Below are positions 1-9,117 of a DNA stretch of 64,000 nt, piece after piece (positions within the stretch are counted from its first letter, which is position 1; each line of letters begins with the position of its first letter). The DNA is from UBA5072 sp963822145. Lineage in GTDB: Bacteria > Bacteroidota > Bacteroidia > Bacteroidales > UBA10428. The notes under the pieces are model-generated. The model was not told the origin of the DNA and made no database searches. It saw nothing but the letters and a program-made list of their open reading frames with translations. The DNA lies in assembly GCA_963822145.1 (NCBI GenBank), contig CAWGGG010000003.1, positions 141,010 through 205,009 of the forward strand, read 5' to 3'. Position numbers and translations under genes: made by a program.

Positions 1-125
1 ACCAGATCCTTGCCGCCGATGGCGTTGATATATTTGCCAATGATTTCATCAGCAGTTTGGGCCGATGCGAAGGCAACACCCAGTAATGCAAATGTTGATA
101 ATGTTAATAGCCTGATCGTTTTCAT
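1..125 (-). CDS. N-terminal fragment of an exported protein, cut by the window edge
   Basis: The minus strand from the ATG at 123-125 reads MKTIRLLTLSTFALLGVAFA, then SAQTADEIIGKYINAIGGKD. This is a clear Sec signal peptide, with likely cleavage after the Ala-Gln region, followed by the start of a mature domain. The mature start (ADEIIGKYINAIGG) resembles the opening of Bacteroidota outer-membrane lipoprotein-sorting or LolA-like hypothetical proteins, in which such a segment follows the signal peptide. That assignment is from memory of the family and is weak because only about 41 residues are present. It is divergent from nothing in the window; alaS lies behind it on the same strand. Confidence 0.55.
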   Translation of the reverse strand, partial: MKTIRLLTLSTFALLGVAFASAQTADEIIGKYINAIGGKDL

Positions 126-252
126 TTTTGTATGTTTTTTTTGTATTGATGAGGTAAAAATTTAATGGTTGAATTTATTAAAATTATTCTAAAAGTCACG
201 ATTATTAACAAGAAAGAATTAAAAAGCCCGCCTGTGCCGGATGCATAAGGAC

Positions 253-2898
253 CTAGATCCCCTCCATAACAGCTTTAATCATTGCTACGGCTTTATCAAC
301 AGCCCGATGAAGGTTTTCCGGATTTTTGCCCCCTGCTGTAGCAAAAAAGGGTTGTCCCCCGCCGCTGCCTTCGAACTCCCTGGCTGCAGTTTTGACAATT
401 TCTCCGGCGTGCAGCTTCTTATCACGCACAAGCTGGTCGGGTATCATTACTGCCAGATGGGGCCTATCGCCAATATTGGCCCCGATAATGACAACGAGGT
501 TTTCTTTTTCATTTCTTAGTCCCATTGCAACATCCTTGATGATGGCAGCATCCACGGTGGCTCCGTCAGCGATGTCGCATATAAGATCATAGCTGCCGGA
601 ATGGCGGATATTTTTGAGCAGGTGTTCCCTGAGGATCCGGGCGGATTCACGCATGAATTTCTCCACCTGTTTTTGCAGGAAGGCCCTTTCCTGAACGAGA
701 TTGGTCAAAGCTTTAACTACATCCTGTGGATTATTCAGGAGTTGTTCCACCGATTTCAGTTTAATTTCGAGGTTCTGATACCAGGCCTCAGCCTTTTCTC
801 CGGTGACTGCTTCGATACGACGGATTCCGGCTGCAATGGAGCCTTCAGAAATTATTTTGAAAAGCCCGATCTGGCTTGTGGAATCCACATGTGTACCACC
901 GCATAGCTCAACCGAATCACCGAATTGTATCACCCTTACTGTATCACCGTATTTCTCGCCAAAAAGTGCTATCGCCCCCATGCTTTTGGCCTGGTCCATT
1001 AAAGCATTGCGCCATTCTTTCCGTTCGATGCCCTGACGGATCTTTTGATTCACTGCCTTTTCAACGGCATTAATTTCCTCAGCTGTCATTTTCTGAAAAT
1101 GAGAGAAGTCGAACCTCAGATAATCGGCATTCACCAGTGAACCCTTCTGCTCCACATGCTTCCCGATTACCTGACGCAAGGCGTGATGGAGCAGGTGCGT
1201 AGCAGTATGATTGTGCGCTGTTTCCAGGCGTTTGGTTTGCGATACCACTGCTTCGAAGACGGCTGATGTATCCTGAGGCAGTTTATCTGCCAGGTGGATT
1301 ACCAGGCCATGTTCCTTGAAAGTATTAAGGATGCTGATCTTTTCCTCCCCATCATCGAGATAACCCACGTCACCCACCTGCCCGCCGCTTTCGGCATAAA
1401 ACGGAGTCTGGTTGAAAACCAGGTGAAACAGCTGTTTATCCTTAATTCTCACCTTACGGAACCTGGAGATCTTCACTTCGGCCCGTAAATGATCGTAGCC
1501 TACAAAGTCACTTTGGCTACCGTCGGTGCGAACGATGATCCAGTCGGCCGACTCCACCAGGGCAGCGGATTTGGAACGACTGCGCTGCTCAGCCATTTCC
1601 TGGTCAAATTCCGATTTATTCACCGTTAAGCCATTCTCTTTCAGGATAAGTTCCGTGAGATCGAGTGGAAAACCATAAGTGTCATAAAGTTCAAAGGCAA
1701 TCTTACCATCAAGCACCTGGCTCTTTTGATTTATCATGACTTGAATGCTGTCCTTCAGCCGTTTGTCGCCGGTTTCCAGGGTATGCAGAAAAGATAGTTC
1801 CTCTTCATACATGACCCTTTCAATGAGCTGCCGCTGCTGCCCGAGTTCCGGGAAGGCCTCTCCCATGGAAGACAGGAGGGCCGGAACCAACTTATACATA
1901 ACCGGCCGGTTCTGATTCAGGAAGGTGTAACTATATCGCACTGCCCTGCGCAGGATACGTCGGATGACATAGCCGGCTTTGACATTTGAGGGAAGCTGAC
2001 CGTCAGCAATGGCAAAGGAAATAGCACGCAGATGGTCTGCTACCACACGCATGGCAATATCTGCCTGCTCTGATTTTCCATAAGGAATACCTGCCAGGGT
2101 TGATATCTCCCGGATAACAGGCTGGAAAATATCCGTATCATAATTGGAAGTTCTGTGCTGTAAAGCCATGCAAAGCCGTTCGAATCCCATGCCCGTATCC
2201 ACATGTTTGCGGGGAAGGGGCACCAGTTCTCCGGTCACTTTCCGGTTGTATTGTATGAATACCAGGTTCCAGATTTCAATAACCAGGGGATGTCCCTGGT
2301 TTACGAGCCGGCTTCCGTCAAGTGTCTTTCTATCCTGTTCAGTCCGCAAATCCACGTGTATTTCCGAACAGGGGCCGCAGGGTCCGGAATCACCCATCTC
2401 CCAGAAGTTATCTTTCTTATTGCCGGTCAGAATACGTTTTTCATCGACCCAGGCTTTCCAGTAACCAAGTGAATCAATATCCTGTTCCAGCTTCTCCGAT
2501 ACATCCCCCTCAAAAACAGTAACATAAATGCGATCCTTATCCATGCCCAAAACATCGGTCAGGAACTCCCAGGCCCACCGGATGGCCTCTTCCTTGAAAT
2601 AATCACCGAAAGACCAGTTGCCGAGCATTTCAAACATGGTATGATGGTAACCATCGTGGCCAACCTCTTCCAGGTCATTATGCTTTCCTGATACCCTGAG
2701 GCATTTCTGAGAATTGGCGATACGCCTGAATTTAACCGGTGCGTTATCCAGGAAAACATCCTTAAACTGGTTCATACCCGCATTGGTGAACATAAGTGTA
2801 GGGTCACCCTTCACCACCATGGGGGCTGACGGTACTATCTCATGACCCTTATCGCGGAAGAAATCGAGGAATTTTTGACGAACGACAGCAGAATTCAT
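253..2898 (-). CDS. alaS: Alanine--tRNA ligase
   Basis: Cytoplasmic class II synthetase that charges tRNA-Ala and edits mischarged Ser and Gly. The 881-residue product has the usual family length. The N-terminal catalytic core is visible (FTNAGMNQFKDVF, GDSGPCGPCSEIH, DTGMGFERL). The editing domain has HTATHLLHHAL near residue 570 and CGGTHVDSTSQIG near residue 670, which supply the zinc and editing ligands. The C-terminal DHHA1/C-Ala part ends in a Gly-rich segment (FEGSGGGQPFFATAGG). The start MNSAVVRQKFLDFF matches the usual family N-terminus. The gene is divergent from the M23 peptidase pair, with a 136-bp shared upstream region. It appears intact. Confidence 0.97.
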   Translation of the reverse strand: MNSAVVRQKFLDFFRDKGHEIVPSAPMVVKGDPTLMFTNAGMNQFKDVFLDNAPVKFRRIANSQKCLRVSGKHNDLEEVGHDGYHHTMFEMLGNWSFGDYFKEEAIRWAWEFLTDVLGMDKDRIYVTVFEGDVSEKLEQDIDSLGYWKAWVDEKRILTGNKKDNFWEMGDSGPCGPCSEIHVDLRTEQDRKTLDGSRLVNQGHPLVIEIWNLVFIQYNRKVTGELVPLPRKHVDTGMGFERLCMALQHRTSNYDTDIFQPVIREISTLAGIPYGKSEQADIAMRVVADHLRAISFAIADGQLPSNVKAGYVIRRILRRAVRYSYTFLNQNRPVMYKLVPALLSSMGEAFPELGQQRQLIERVMYEEELSFLHTLETGDKRLKDSIQVMINQKSQVLDGKIAFELYDTYGFPLDLTELILKENGLTVNKSEFDQEMAEQRSRSKSAALVESADWIIVRTDGSQSDFVGYDHLRAEVKISRFRKVRIKDKQLFHLVFNQTPFYAESGGQVGDVGYLDDGEEKISILNTFKEHGLVIHLADKLPQDTSAVFEAVVSQTKRLETAHNHTATHLLHHALRQVIGKHVEQKGSLVNADYLRFDFSHFQKMTAEEINAVEKAVNQKIRQGIERKEWRNALMDQAKSMGAIALFGEKYGDTVRVIQFGDSVELCGGTHVDSTSQIGLFKIISEGSIAAGIRRIEAVTGEKAEAWYQNLEIKLKSVEQLLNNPQDVVKALTNLVQERAFLQKQVEKFMRESARILREHLLKNIRHSGSYDLICDIADGATVDAAIIKDVAMGLRNEKENLVVIIGANIGDRPHLAVMIPDQLVRDKKLHAGEIVKTAAREFEGSGGGQPFFATAGGKNPENLHRAVDKAVAMIKAVMEGI

Positions 2899-2961
2899 GT
2901 ATGATCTCGTAAAAAAATGATGAATTATAGTTTTTGGTTTAACAAATCTTTGCTAAATTGA

Positions 2962-2993
2962 TTTGTAAAATTAGTTTTTTTCCCATAGTTTTG
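2962..2993 (+). promoter_or_regulatory. Bacteroidota-type promoter for the M23 pair
   Basis: TTTG at 2962-2965 is followed after exactly 20 nt by TAGTTTTG at 2986-2993. This matches the Bacteroidetes primary sigma consensus (TTTG, about 20 nt, TAnnTTTG). It lies about 40 nt upstream of the first peptidase start on the same strand. Assignment is by sequence match only. Confidence 0.6.
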
Positions 2994-3034
2994 TTGCATT
3001 CGTACTGTATTAATTATTAATTAGTTGCATTTGC

Positions 3035-3997
3035 TTGATATATAGAAAGAAAAAATATCATTTCAATCCTCTGTCACTCGAATATGAGGAGATCAAGATT
3101 ACCAAGGGTCACCGCAGCAGGATTATCATGATGTATTTTCTTGGTATTCTGATAATTGCAGGCTTATCCGGCTATTTGCTCAACAATCATTTAGGTTCAC
3201 AGGAAGCTCGCGTGCTTGAAAAACAGGTTGACAAACTGAACCGGGAAATGCAGTTACTTTTTACCAAAGGCAGGAACCTGAGTGCCTTGTTACGAAACGA
3301 CCTGTTTCATAAAGACAATCAATACCGAACCATACTTCAGATTGATACCCTGTCTTATTCCATCCGGCTTGCAGGTTCAGGCGGTACAGCCGCCACTGAG
3401 GAGCTTTCCCGGCATTATGAGCTCTCCTACCAACTGGACCATCTGATAAAGGGTTTGGACCAGCAAATGAAAATTCAGTCTGGATCTTTTGAGACTATTT
3501 ATCAAAAAGCCCGGGACTATACCAGACAACAAACCAGTCTGCCTGCCATTCAGCCGGTTTCAAAAAATGATGTAATCATGATCAGCTCTGATTTCGGCTT
3601 GCGTTCGGATCCCTTTCTGTTTTTGCAGCAAGTCCACTGTGGTCTTGATTTCGTGACCCCCATTGGTAAAAATGTTTATGCTACGGGGGACGGAATTGTA
3701 ACTTTTGTGCAATATTCTCGTACAGGTTATGGAAATGAAATCGTTATAGATCACAAGTTTGGATTTGGTTCCCGCTATGCTCACCTCCATGAAATTTTGG
3801 TAAAAGAAGGAGAAGTAATAAAACGGGGACAGGTAATCGGTACCGTGGGACAGTCAGGAAGGGCAACAGGACCACATTTGCATTATGAAGTACTTTTTGA
3901 AAACAAACCTGTAAATCCTGCCTATTATTTCGATACCAGTTTAACCCAGGAGGAATACGCACAGATTATTAACCAGGCAAAGAATCACATTAACTGA
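3035..3997 (+). CDS. M23 family metallopeptidase, first of a tandem pair
   Basis: Predicted membrane-anchored peptidoglycan endopeptidase. After a short basic segment (YRKKKYHFNP) there is one transmembrane segment (about residues 31-52), a coiled-coil-like periplasmic stretch, and a C-terminal lysostaphin-type domain. The zinc motif is HCGLDF (H201, D205) and the second is PHLHYEV (H281, H283). Residues around ALHEILVKEGEVIKRGQVIG are typical of LytM/M23 barrels. No in-frame ATG fits; the best start is TTG at 3035, chosen because the N-terminus then aligns with the paralogue directly downstream (MGKIKYKFNPDSL). A strong promoter lies 42 nt upstream. Likely co-transcribed with the next gene (19-nt gap). 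Confidence 0.9.
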   Translation: MIYRKKKYHFNPLSLEYEEIKITKGHRSRIIMMYFLGILIIAGLSGYLLNNHLGSQEARVLEKQVDKLNREMQLLFTKGRNLSALLRNDLFHKDNQYRTILQIDTLSYSIRLAGSGGTAATEELSRHYELSYQLDHLIKGLDQQMKIQSGSFETIYQKARDYTRQQTSLPAIQPVSKNDVIMISSDFGLRSDPFLFLQQVHCGLDFVTPIGKNVYATGDGIVTFVQYSRTGYGNEIVIDHKFGFGSRYAHLHEILVKEGEVIKRGQVIGTVGQSGRATGPHLHYEVLFENKPVNPAYYFDTSLTQEEYAQIINQAKNHIN

Positions 3998-4016
3998 ATT
4001 ACGAAATTTTTCAACG

Positions 4017-4988
4017 ATGGGCAAGATCAAATATAAATTCAATCCTGATTCACTCAGCTACTATAAGGTTGAATCTTCCTTCAAGCAAAAAGCACTTAAG
4101 GTTTCTGCCTATTTTTTTGCTTTTCTGGTGAATGCCAGTATCGGTTATCTCCTGTATTCGCTGGCCTTTGATTCTCCCAAGGAAAAAGGTCTCAAAAGAC
4201 AGATCAGCGAAATGAGCCTGAATATTGAATTGTTTAACAAACAGCTGGACAATATCGAATCGGTACTTTCAGATATGCAGCAGCGTGATGACAACATTTA
4301 CAGAACGATCTTCGAAGCTGATCCCCTGAATTATTCAGTTAGGGAAGCTGGCTTTGGCGGTTCCAACCGGTATAAGAACCTTGAAAAACTGGAAAATTCA
4401 CAAATGGTCATCAATACGGCGAAACGCCTGGATATCATTAAGGGGAAAGTAGTTATCCAGTCAAAATCCTACGATGAACTCCTAAAGATGGCGTTTAACA
4501 AGGAAAAAATGCTGGCCTCCATACCTGCCATCCAGCCCATTGCCAACAAGGATCTTGAAAGAACAGCATCGGGTTGGGGATACAGGATTCATCCCATTTA
4601 TAAAATCAAGAAATTTCACTATGGAATCGATTTTACCGCTCCCACCGGGACAGATGTTTATGTAACCGGTGATGGAACGGTTGAGGAAATTGAGTCCTCC
4701 CACAGGGGCTATGGCAATTCAATCATCATTAATCACGGATTTGGCATAAAAACCCTGTATGCCCACATGGACAGGTTCAATATAAGAAAAGGACAAAAAG
4801 TAAAACGTGGTGATATTATTGGTTACGTTGGCAATTCGGGACTTTCCACAGCTCCTCACCTGCACTATGAAGTTCTCCGGGGAGGTGAAAAAGTGAATCC
4901 CATCAATTATTTCTTCAACGACCTCACGGCAGATGAATACGATCGTATGATCGAACTCTCCATGCAGCCCGGACAGTCGTTCGATTAG
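4017..4988 (+). CDS. M23 family metallopeptidase, second of a tandem pair
   Basis: Paralogue of the preceding gene with the same plan: a cytoplasmic start MGKIKYKFNPDSL, one membrane span (about residues 31-51), a coiled-coil-like linker and a C-terminal peptidase domain with HYGIDFTAP and APHLHYEV zinc motifs. It presumably acts in the periplasm on peptide cross-links of peptidoglycan. Length 323 residues against 320 for its neighbour, and the two align throughout, so this is a tandem duplication. Directly after its stop codon comes a low-complexity hairpin repeat (4992-5118). Confidence 0.92.
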   Translation: MGKIKYKFNPDSLSYYKVESSFKQKALKVSAYFFAFLVNASIGYLLYSLAFDSPKEKGLKRQISEMSLNIELFNKQLDNIESVLSDMQQRDDNIYRTIFEADPLNYSVREAGFGGSNRYKNLEKLENSQMVINTAKRLDIIKGKVVIQSKSYDELLKMAFNKEKMLASIPAIQPIANKDLERTASGWGYRIHPIYKIKKFHYGIDFTAPTGTDVYVTGDGTVEEIESSHRGYGNSIIINHGFGIKTLYAHMDRFNIRKGQKVKRGDIIGYVGNSGLSTAPHLHYEVLRGGEKVNPINYFFNDLTADEYDRMIELSMQPGQSFD

Positions 4989-4991
4989 TAA

Positions 4992-5118
4992 GGTTGCGGG
5001 TTGTGATGGTTGTGGGTTGTGGTGGTTGATTAAACAACCACAACCCACAACAACCACAACAACCACAACAACCACAACAATCACAACAACCACAACAATC
5101 ACAACAATCACAACAACC
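4992..5118. repeat. 9-nt-period CAACAACCA repeat with hairpin (family A, copy 1)
   Basis: A GGTTGTGGT-like tract (4992-5028) is followed by ATTAAA and then a CAACCACAA/CAACAATCA tract. The two halves are complementary: GTTGTGGGTTGTGGTGGTTG can pair with CAACCACAACCCACAAC with a 3-nt bulge, so a long stem-loop is possible. The tract begins three bases after the stop of the upstream peptidase gene. Related tracts lie at 15161-15271 and 25625-25680. Confidence 0.85.
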
Positions 5119-5195
5119 TCCAACTTTTTCCCCTCAACCACTGGTTTAACCAAATTTATTTATTTATCTTAGGGTGTCCAATTAATCCTGAGAGC

Positions 5196-5531
5196 ATGCC
5201 CTATAAAGAAAAAAAGGTTGAAAAATTATATTATTCCATCGGTGAGGTGGCCGAAATTTTTGGCGTAAACGCATCACTGATTCGTTTCTGGGAAAAGGAA
5301 TTTGACATTATAAAACCCAAGAAGAACAAAAAGGGAAACAGGTTTTTTACCAGACAGGATATTGACAACATTCAACTGATCTACCACCTCGTAAAGGAGA
5401 AGGGTCTTACCCTGAACGGGGCAAAAAAGAAAATCAAAGAAAATAAGGACGACACCAACAATAACCACGAAGTCATCAAGACACTCACCGAAATCAAAAC
5501 CTTGCTGCTTGAAATAAAAGATTCCCTATAA
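5196..5531 (+). CDS. MerR family transcriptional regulator
   Basis: Small DNA-binding protein of 111 residues. The winged-helix MerR domain spans about residues 10-80: YYSIGEVAEIFGVNASLIRF, then WEKEFDIIKPKK, GNRFFTRQDIDNIQLIYHLV and KEKGLTLNGAKKKI. After it there is only a short helical tail (EVIKTLTEIKTLLLEIKDSL) that probably dimerises, and there is no ligand-binding domain and no metal-binding cysteines. Such short MerR proteins are common in Bacteroidota next to nif3-like genes. It lies 31 nt upstream of the Nif3 gene on the same strand. Target unknown. Confidence 0.88.
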   Translation: MPYKEKKVEKLYYSIGEVAEIFGVNASLIRFWEKEFDIIKPKKNKKGNRFFTRQDIDNIQLIYHLVKEKGLTLNGAKKKIKENKDDTNNNHEVIKTLTEIKTLLLEIKDSL

Positions 5532-5562
5532 AAGTTCAGGTTGAAGGCAACATCTGCGGATT

Positions 5563-6657
5563 ATGAAACTTTCGGAAGTCATCGCTGTATTTGAAACTGT
5601 AGCGCCTCCAGCTTACCAGGAACCTTATGATAATGCAGGGTTGGTTACCGGTAATGGGGATCTGGAAGTTACCGCAGCACTCCTGTGCATTGATGTGACT
5701 GAGGACATTATCAGCGAGGCCATGCGTATGGGTGCCAACCTGATCATCTCACATCACCCCGTATTGTTCCATTCTTTAAAAAGCATTACCGGGAAGAACC
5801 AGACTGAAAGGATTCTTATTACTGCCCTTTCCCATAATATTGCACTCTACAGCGTGCACACCAACCTGGATAATATTTATGGGGGCGTGAACCAGAAGAT
5901 ATGCCAGAAACTTGATCTTCAGCATCTGAAAATCCTTTTACCATTACCGGACGGACTGAGGAAGCTCGTCACCTATGTTCCCCTAGCCCATGCTTCAGGA
6001 GTGAGGCAGGCCCTTTTTGATGCCGGGGCAGGTAATATCGGAGCCTATGATTCCTGCAGCTTCAGTTCAGAAGGAAGGGGTAGCTTTCGGGCGCCTGAAG
6101 GAACCAATCCCTTTACCGGGGAGATCGGCAAACTCCATTTTGAGGAGGAGACCAGGATTGAAACCGTTTTCCCTGCCATCCTTAAATCCCGTATCGTTGC
6201 AGCACTCCTGAAGGCACACCCGTATGAAGAGGTTGCCTATGACATTTTCCCCTTGGATAATTCCTATGACCGCGCCGGATCCGGAATGATCGGAGAATTG
6301 CGGGAACCTTTAGAAATTATGGACTTTCTGAACCGGGTTAAAGAAACTTTCGGATGCCGGGTTTTGCGGTACAGCCCGCTCGTCCGCAACACAATCAGAA
6401 AAGTAGCGGTATGCGGAGGTAGCGGATCATTTTTGATTCCTAAAGCCATTGCTGCCGGGGCCGATGTTTTCATCACCGGCGAAGTTAAATATCATCAGTT
6501 TTTTGATGCCGAAAAGCATCTTGTTATCGTAGATACAGGTCATTATGAAAGCGAACGGTTCACAATTGAAATATTTTATGAAATACTTATAAAAAATTTA
6601 CCTAATTTTGCAGTCCATTTTTCAAGCATTAATACCAGTCCTATTAATTATTTATAA
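5563..6657 (+). CDS. Nif3-like dinuclear metal centre protein
   Basis: Member of the NIF3/YbgI/YqfO family, which forms hexameric toroids with a dinuclear metal site; the physiological substrate remains uncertain. The N-terminal half shows LLCIDVTEDIISEA, SHHPVLFHSLK and YSVHTNLDN, which carry metal ligands. The C-terminal half shows VCGGSGSFLI, FITGEVKYHQFFDA and DTGHYESERF, also ligand-bearing. At 364 residues it is the long form with a central YqfO-type insertion (about residues 130-240). It sits between the MerR regulator and the zinc-ribbon protein, only 3 nt from the latter, so the trio is probably an operon. Confidence 0.92.
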   Translation: MKLSEVIAVFETVAPPAYQEPYDNAGLVTGNGDLEVTAALLCIDVTEDIISEAMRMGANLIISHHPVLFHSLKSITGKNQTERILITALSHNIALYSVHTNLDNIYGGVNQKICQKLDLQHLKILLPLPDGLRKLVTYVPLAHASGVRQALFDAGAGNIGAYDSCSFSSEGRGSFRAPEGTNPFTGEIGKLHFEEETRIETVFPAILKSRIVAALLKAHPYEEVAYDIFPLDNSYDRAGSGMIGELREPLEIMDFLNRVKETFGCRVLRYSPLVRNTIRKVAVCGGSGSFLIPKAIAAGADVFITGEVKYHQFFDAEKHLVIVDTGHYESERFTIEIFYEILIKNLPNFAVHFSSINTSPINYL

Positions 6658-6660
6658 GGT

Positions 6661-7431
6661 ATGGCAGAAGTAAAAAAACAGGTAACCGAAGTTGCAGAAC
6701 TTACCATTGAGGAAAAACTCAGGGCGATGTACAAGTTGCAGTTGATCAATTCCGAAATTGATAAAATAAGAACATTGAGGGGTGAATTGCCGCTCGAGGT
6801 GCAGGATCTGGAGGATGAAATAGCTGGTCTCGAGACCCGTATTGAAAAACTGCAGGAAGAAATCAAGAGTTTTGATTCTGCCATCAACAGCAAAAAGAAC
6901 GATATTGTAAATTCCAAGGGATTGATCAAGAAATACGAAGAGCAGCAGAATAATGTAAGAAACAACCGTGAATTTGACTCTCTTTCCAAAGAAATTGAAT
7001 TCCAGACCCTTGAAATCGAGCTGAGCGAAAAGCGGATCAAGGAATTTACGGTCCAGGAAAAAGAAAAGACTGAATACATCGAAGAATCCAAAAAGAACCT
7101 GGAAGAAAGAAAGAACGATCTCCAGCTGAAAAAATCAGAACTTGAGGATATTACTTCCGATACGCAGAAGGAAGAAGAACAGCTTCTTAAAAAGCGACAG
7201 GAATATGAGCATATTATTGAGGAAAGGTTGCTCACCGCTTACAAGAAGATCAGGAAAAATGCCCGCAACGGACTGGCAGTAGTATCTGTAGAACGTGACG
7301 CCTGCGGCGGTTGCTTTAACCAGATACCGCCTCAACGCCAATTGGATATCCGTTCGCGCAAAAAGATTATAGTCTGTGAGTATTGTGGCCGGATTTTAGT
7401 GGATATGGATTTGGTAGAAGAAGAAAGGTAA
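6661..7431 (+). CDS. Coiled-coil protein with C4-type zinc ribbon (DUF164-like)
   Basis: The 256-residue product has a long charged coiled coil (about residues 30-190, dense in E and K) and a C-terminal zinc ribbon with two cysteine pairs: ACGGCFNQIPPQ and VCEYCGRIL. This is the layout of the zf-RING_7/DUF164 family, found in most Bacteroidota beside nif3 and proposed to bind nucleic acid; the function is not established. It starts 3 nt after the nif3-like stop codon, and the pair appears co-transcribed. Cytoplasmic, with no signal peptide. Confidence 0.9.
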   Translation: MAEVKKQVTEVAELTIEEKLRAMYKLQLINSEIDKIRTLRGELPLEVQDLEDEIAGLETRIEKLQEEIKSFDSAINSKKNDIVNSKGLIKKYEEQQNNVRNNREFDSLSKEIEFQTLEIELSEKRIKEFTVQEKEKTEYIEESKKNLEERKNDLQLKKSELEDITSDTQKEEEQLLKKRQEYEHIIEERLLTAYKKIRKNARNGLAVVSVERDACGGCFNQIPPQRQLDIRSRKKIIVCEYCGRILVDMDLVEEER

Positions 7432-7520
7432 TCCTGAATACTAACATCGCCTCAATTACCGTTCTTATTTATAAGCGTTTATCATTTGCCGGCTTTTTTC
7501 ATTTTATTATGCTATTTTAC

Positions 7521-7528
7521 TATCTTTG
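7521..7528 (+). promoter_or_regulatory. Possible -7 element (TATCTTTG)
   Basis: TATCTTTG matches TAnnTTTG exactly and lies 21 nt before the start of the outer-membrane protein gene. I see no good TTG at the expected distance upstream, so the promoter call is tentative. Confidence 0.35.
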
Positions 7529-7548
7529 TTTTACCCTAAAAAAAGGAT

Positions 7549-8331
7549 ATGCTTAGATGGTTTATATCCACGGTAATTGCATTAATTCTTATTGTCCCTG
7601 TTCAAGCGCAGCAATGGAAACTGAAAAGGATTGAAGCCATTTTGGGGATTGGCACCACCAATGTTTACAGCGATCTCGGCGGTGCACCCAATGCTACCAG
7701 TGTCTTGTTTATCAAGGATATAACTTTCCGGAGTACCCGGCCTTCCGTATATGCAGGGGTGCGGTATCGGATGAAACCAAACCAATCTCTTAAAACTTCT
7801 TTCATTTACGGGTACAGCAAAACTCAGGATTATTCAGGATCCCGGAATGAGAACCGCGGGTTTACCTCTGTTACACAACTTTTAGAAATCTCAGGTAATT
7901 ACGAGTATTATTTCCTCCCTGAACAACGCCGGCTGCGTTCTGCAGCTATGTTTAACCGCAGGGGAATGATCAACGACTATTCCTCCTTTGGTGCCTATTT
8001 GTTCATAGGACTCGGTGCAACCTTGTATTGGCCGAACCTTAAAATTGATGAACCCAGGGAAGGTGATCAGTATAAAGACAATATGGGGATAACTGCTTCC
8101 TTGCCTATTGGCGCAGGTTTTAAATACATCATCAGCGATAAGTGGATGTTGGGATATGAAATCGGCTACCGGTTAACCCTGACGGATTATCTGGATGGTT
8201 TTATATCCCCCTATTCCAGTAGTCCGGACAGCTATTGGATTTCCTCCATCAATCTGAGCTATCGTATACCTACCTCTCGCCGGGGCCTTCCTATTTTCAT
8301 GGACAAACAATGGAGAAGGGCAAAGTTTTGA
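7549..8331 (+). CDS. Outer-membrane beta-barrel protein of unknown function
   Basis: The product has 260 residues. A signal peptide (MLRWFISTVIALILIVPVQA, cleavage near AQ-Q) is followed by alternating hydrophobic and polar strands with aromatic ends (SVYAGVRYRMKPNQSLKTSF, ISGNYEYYFLP, GAYLFIGLGATLYW, MLGYEIGYRLTLTDYLDGF). This is the pattern of the DUF6089/OmpA-barrel-like proteins abundant in Bacteroidota. The C-terminal stretch after ISSINLSYRI is short and basic. It is likely a paralogue or relative of the next gene. The ligand or role cannot be deduced. Confidence 0.75.
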   Translation: MLRWFISTVIALILIVPVQAQQWKLKRIEAILGIGTTNVYSDLGGAPNATSVLFIKDITFRSTRPSVYAGVRYRMKPNQSLKTSFIYGYSKTQDYSGSRNENRGFTSVTQLLEISGNYEYYFLPEQRRLRSAAMFNRRGMINDYSSFGAYLFIGLGATLYWPNLKIDEPREGDQYKDNMGITASLPIGAGFKYIISDKWMLGYEIGYRLTLTDYLDGFISPYSSSPDSYWISSINLSYRIPTSRRGLPIFMDKQWRRAKF

Positions 8332-8441
8332 CCCGGCAACTGCCTCGCTTTTTGCATTTTTCATTTTTTTTAAGATTATTTATGATTTCAAGCGCTAAAA
8401 TTCTGTTACTTTGCGTTTATTTCTAAAACGCCTGATCTCTG

Positions 8442-9113
8442 ATGCTGAAGCGCTTCATAACCGGTATGCTTTTATTCATCTTCTTGAGTTCCGGGATGGC
8501 CATTGCACAGCGCAATGCCAACTTTGGCGTTTTTGCCGGCACAGCTTATTACCTGGGCGATATCAACCCGAACCGGCATTTTTACAATCCTAACCTGTCC
8601 CTCGGTGTCTTGTACCGTTATAATTTAAATACACGGTATGCCCTCAGGGGTAATGCTTATTATACCAGGTTGTCCGGCAGCGATCTCGATTTCCCGGAGA
8701 TCCTTCATCCGGATCGTCCCCTTAGCCCCTCGGGATTCAACACATCCCTTATAGACCTTGCAGTGCAAGTCGAATTCAATTTCCTTCCGTTTACTCCCAA
8801 TGTGGGAAAATGGGCCTTCACCCCATATATCGCCACAGGTATCGCCGGAGGTCTTATTCTGAGCTCCGATGCAGGCGCCAGTAACTTTCTAAGCGTCCCG
8901 TTAAGTGCAGGTCTGAAGGTGAATCTTACCTCAAGGATCAGCGCAGGTGCAGAATGGTCGTTCCGGAAGACTTTCAGCGATAAGCTGGACGGAATTGAAA
9001 ATCCTTCAGGCGTCTATTCTGTTCTGCACAATAATGACTGGTATTCTTCTCTGGGAGTATTTATTACCTTTAAGTTTTTTAATTTTGCGACAAAATGTCC
9101 GGCCTATATTTAG
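8442..9113 (+). CDS. DUF6089-like outer-membrane beta-barrel protein
   Basis: 223 residues. The signal peptide is MLKRFITGMLLFIFLSSGMA, cleaved after AQ. The mature part opens with NFGVFAGTAYYLGDINPNRH and continues with YNPNLSLGVLYRYNLNTRYA, a hallmark of the DUF6089 family. Later strands include LAVQVEFNFLPF and WAFTPYIATGIAGGL. The family precedes uppS and bamA in many Bacteroidota, and the same order is seen here: its stop is 4 nt before the uppS start. This suggests a role in envelope assembly, but no function is demonstrated. Confidence 0.85.
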   Translation: MLKRFITGMLLFIFLSSGMAIAQRNANFGVFAGTAYYLGDINPNRHFYNPNLSLGVLYRYNLNTRYALRGNAYYTRLSGSDLDFPEILHPDRPLSPSGFNTSLIDLAVQVEFNFLPFTPNVGKWAFTPYIATGIAGGLILSSDAGASNFLSVPLSAGLKVNLTSRISAGAEWSFRKTFSDKLDGIENPSGVYSVLHNNDWYSSLGVFITFKFFNFATKCPAYI

Positions 9114-9117
9114 TGAA

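Noticed and set aside
4992..5118. CRISPR array
   Set aside because: The units are 9 nt, with no unique spacers, no 24-37-nt repeats and no cas genes nearby. The same holds for the tracts at 15161 and 25625.
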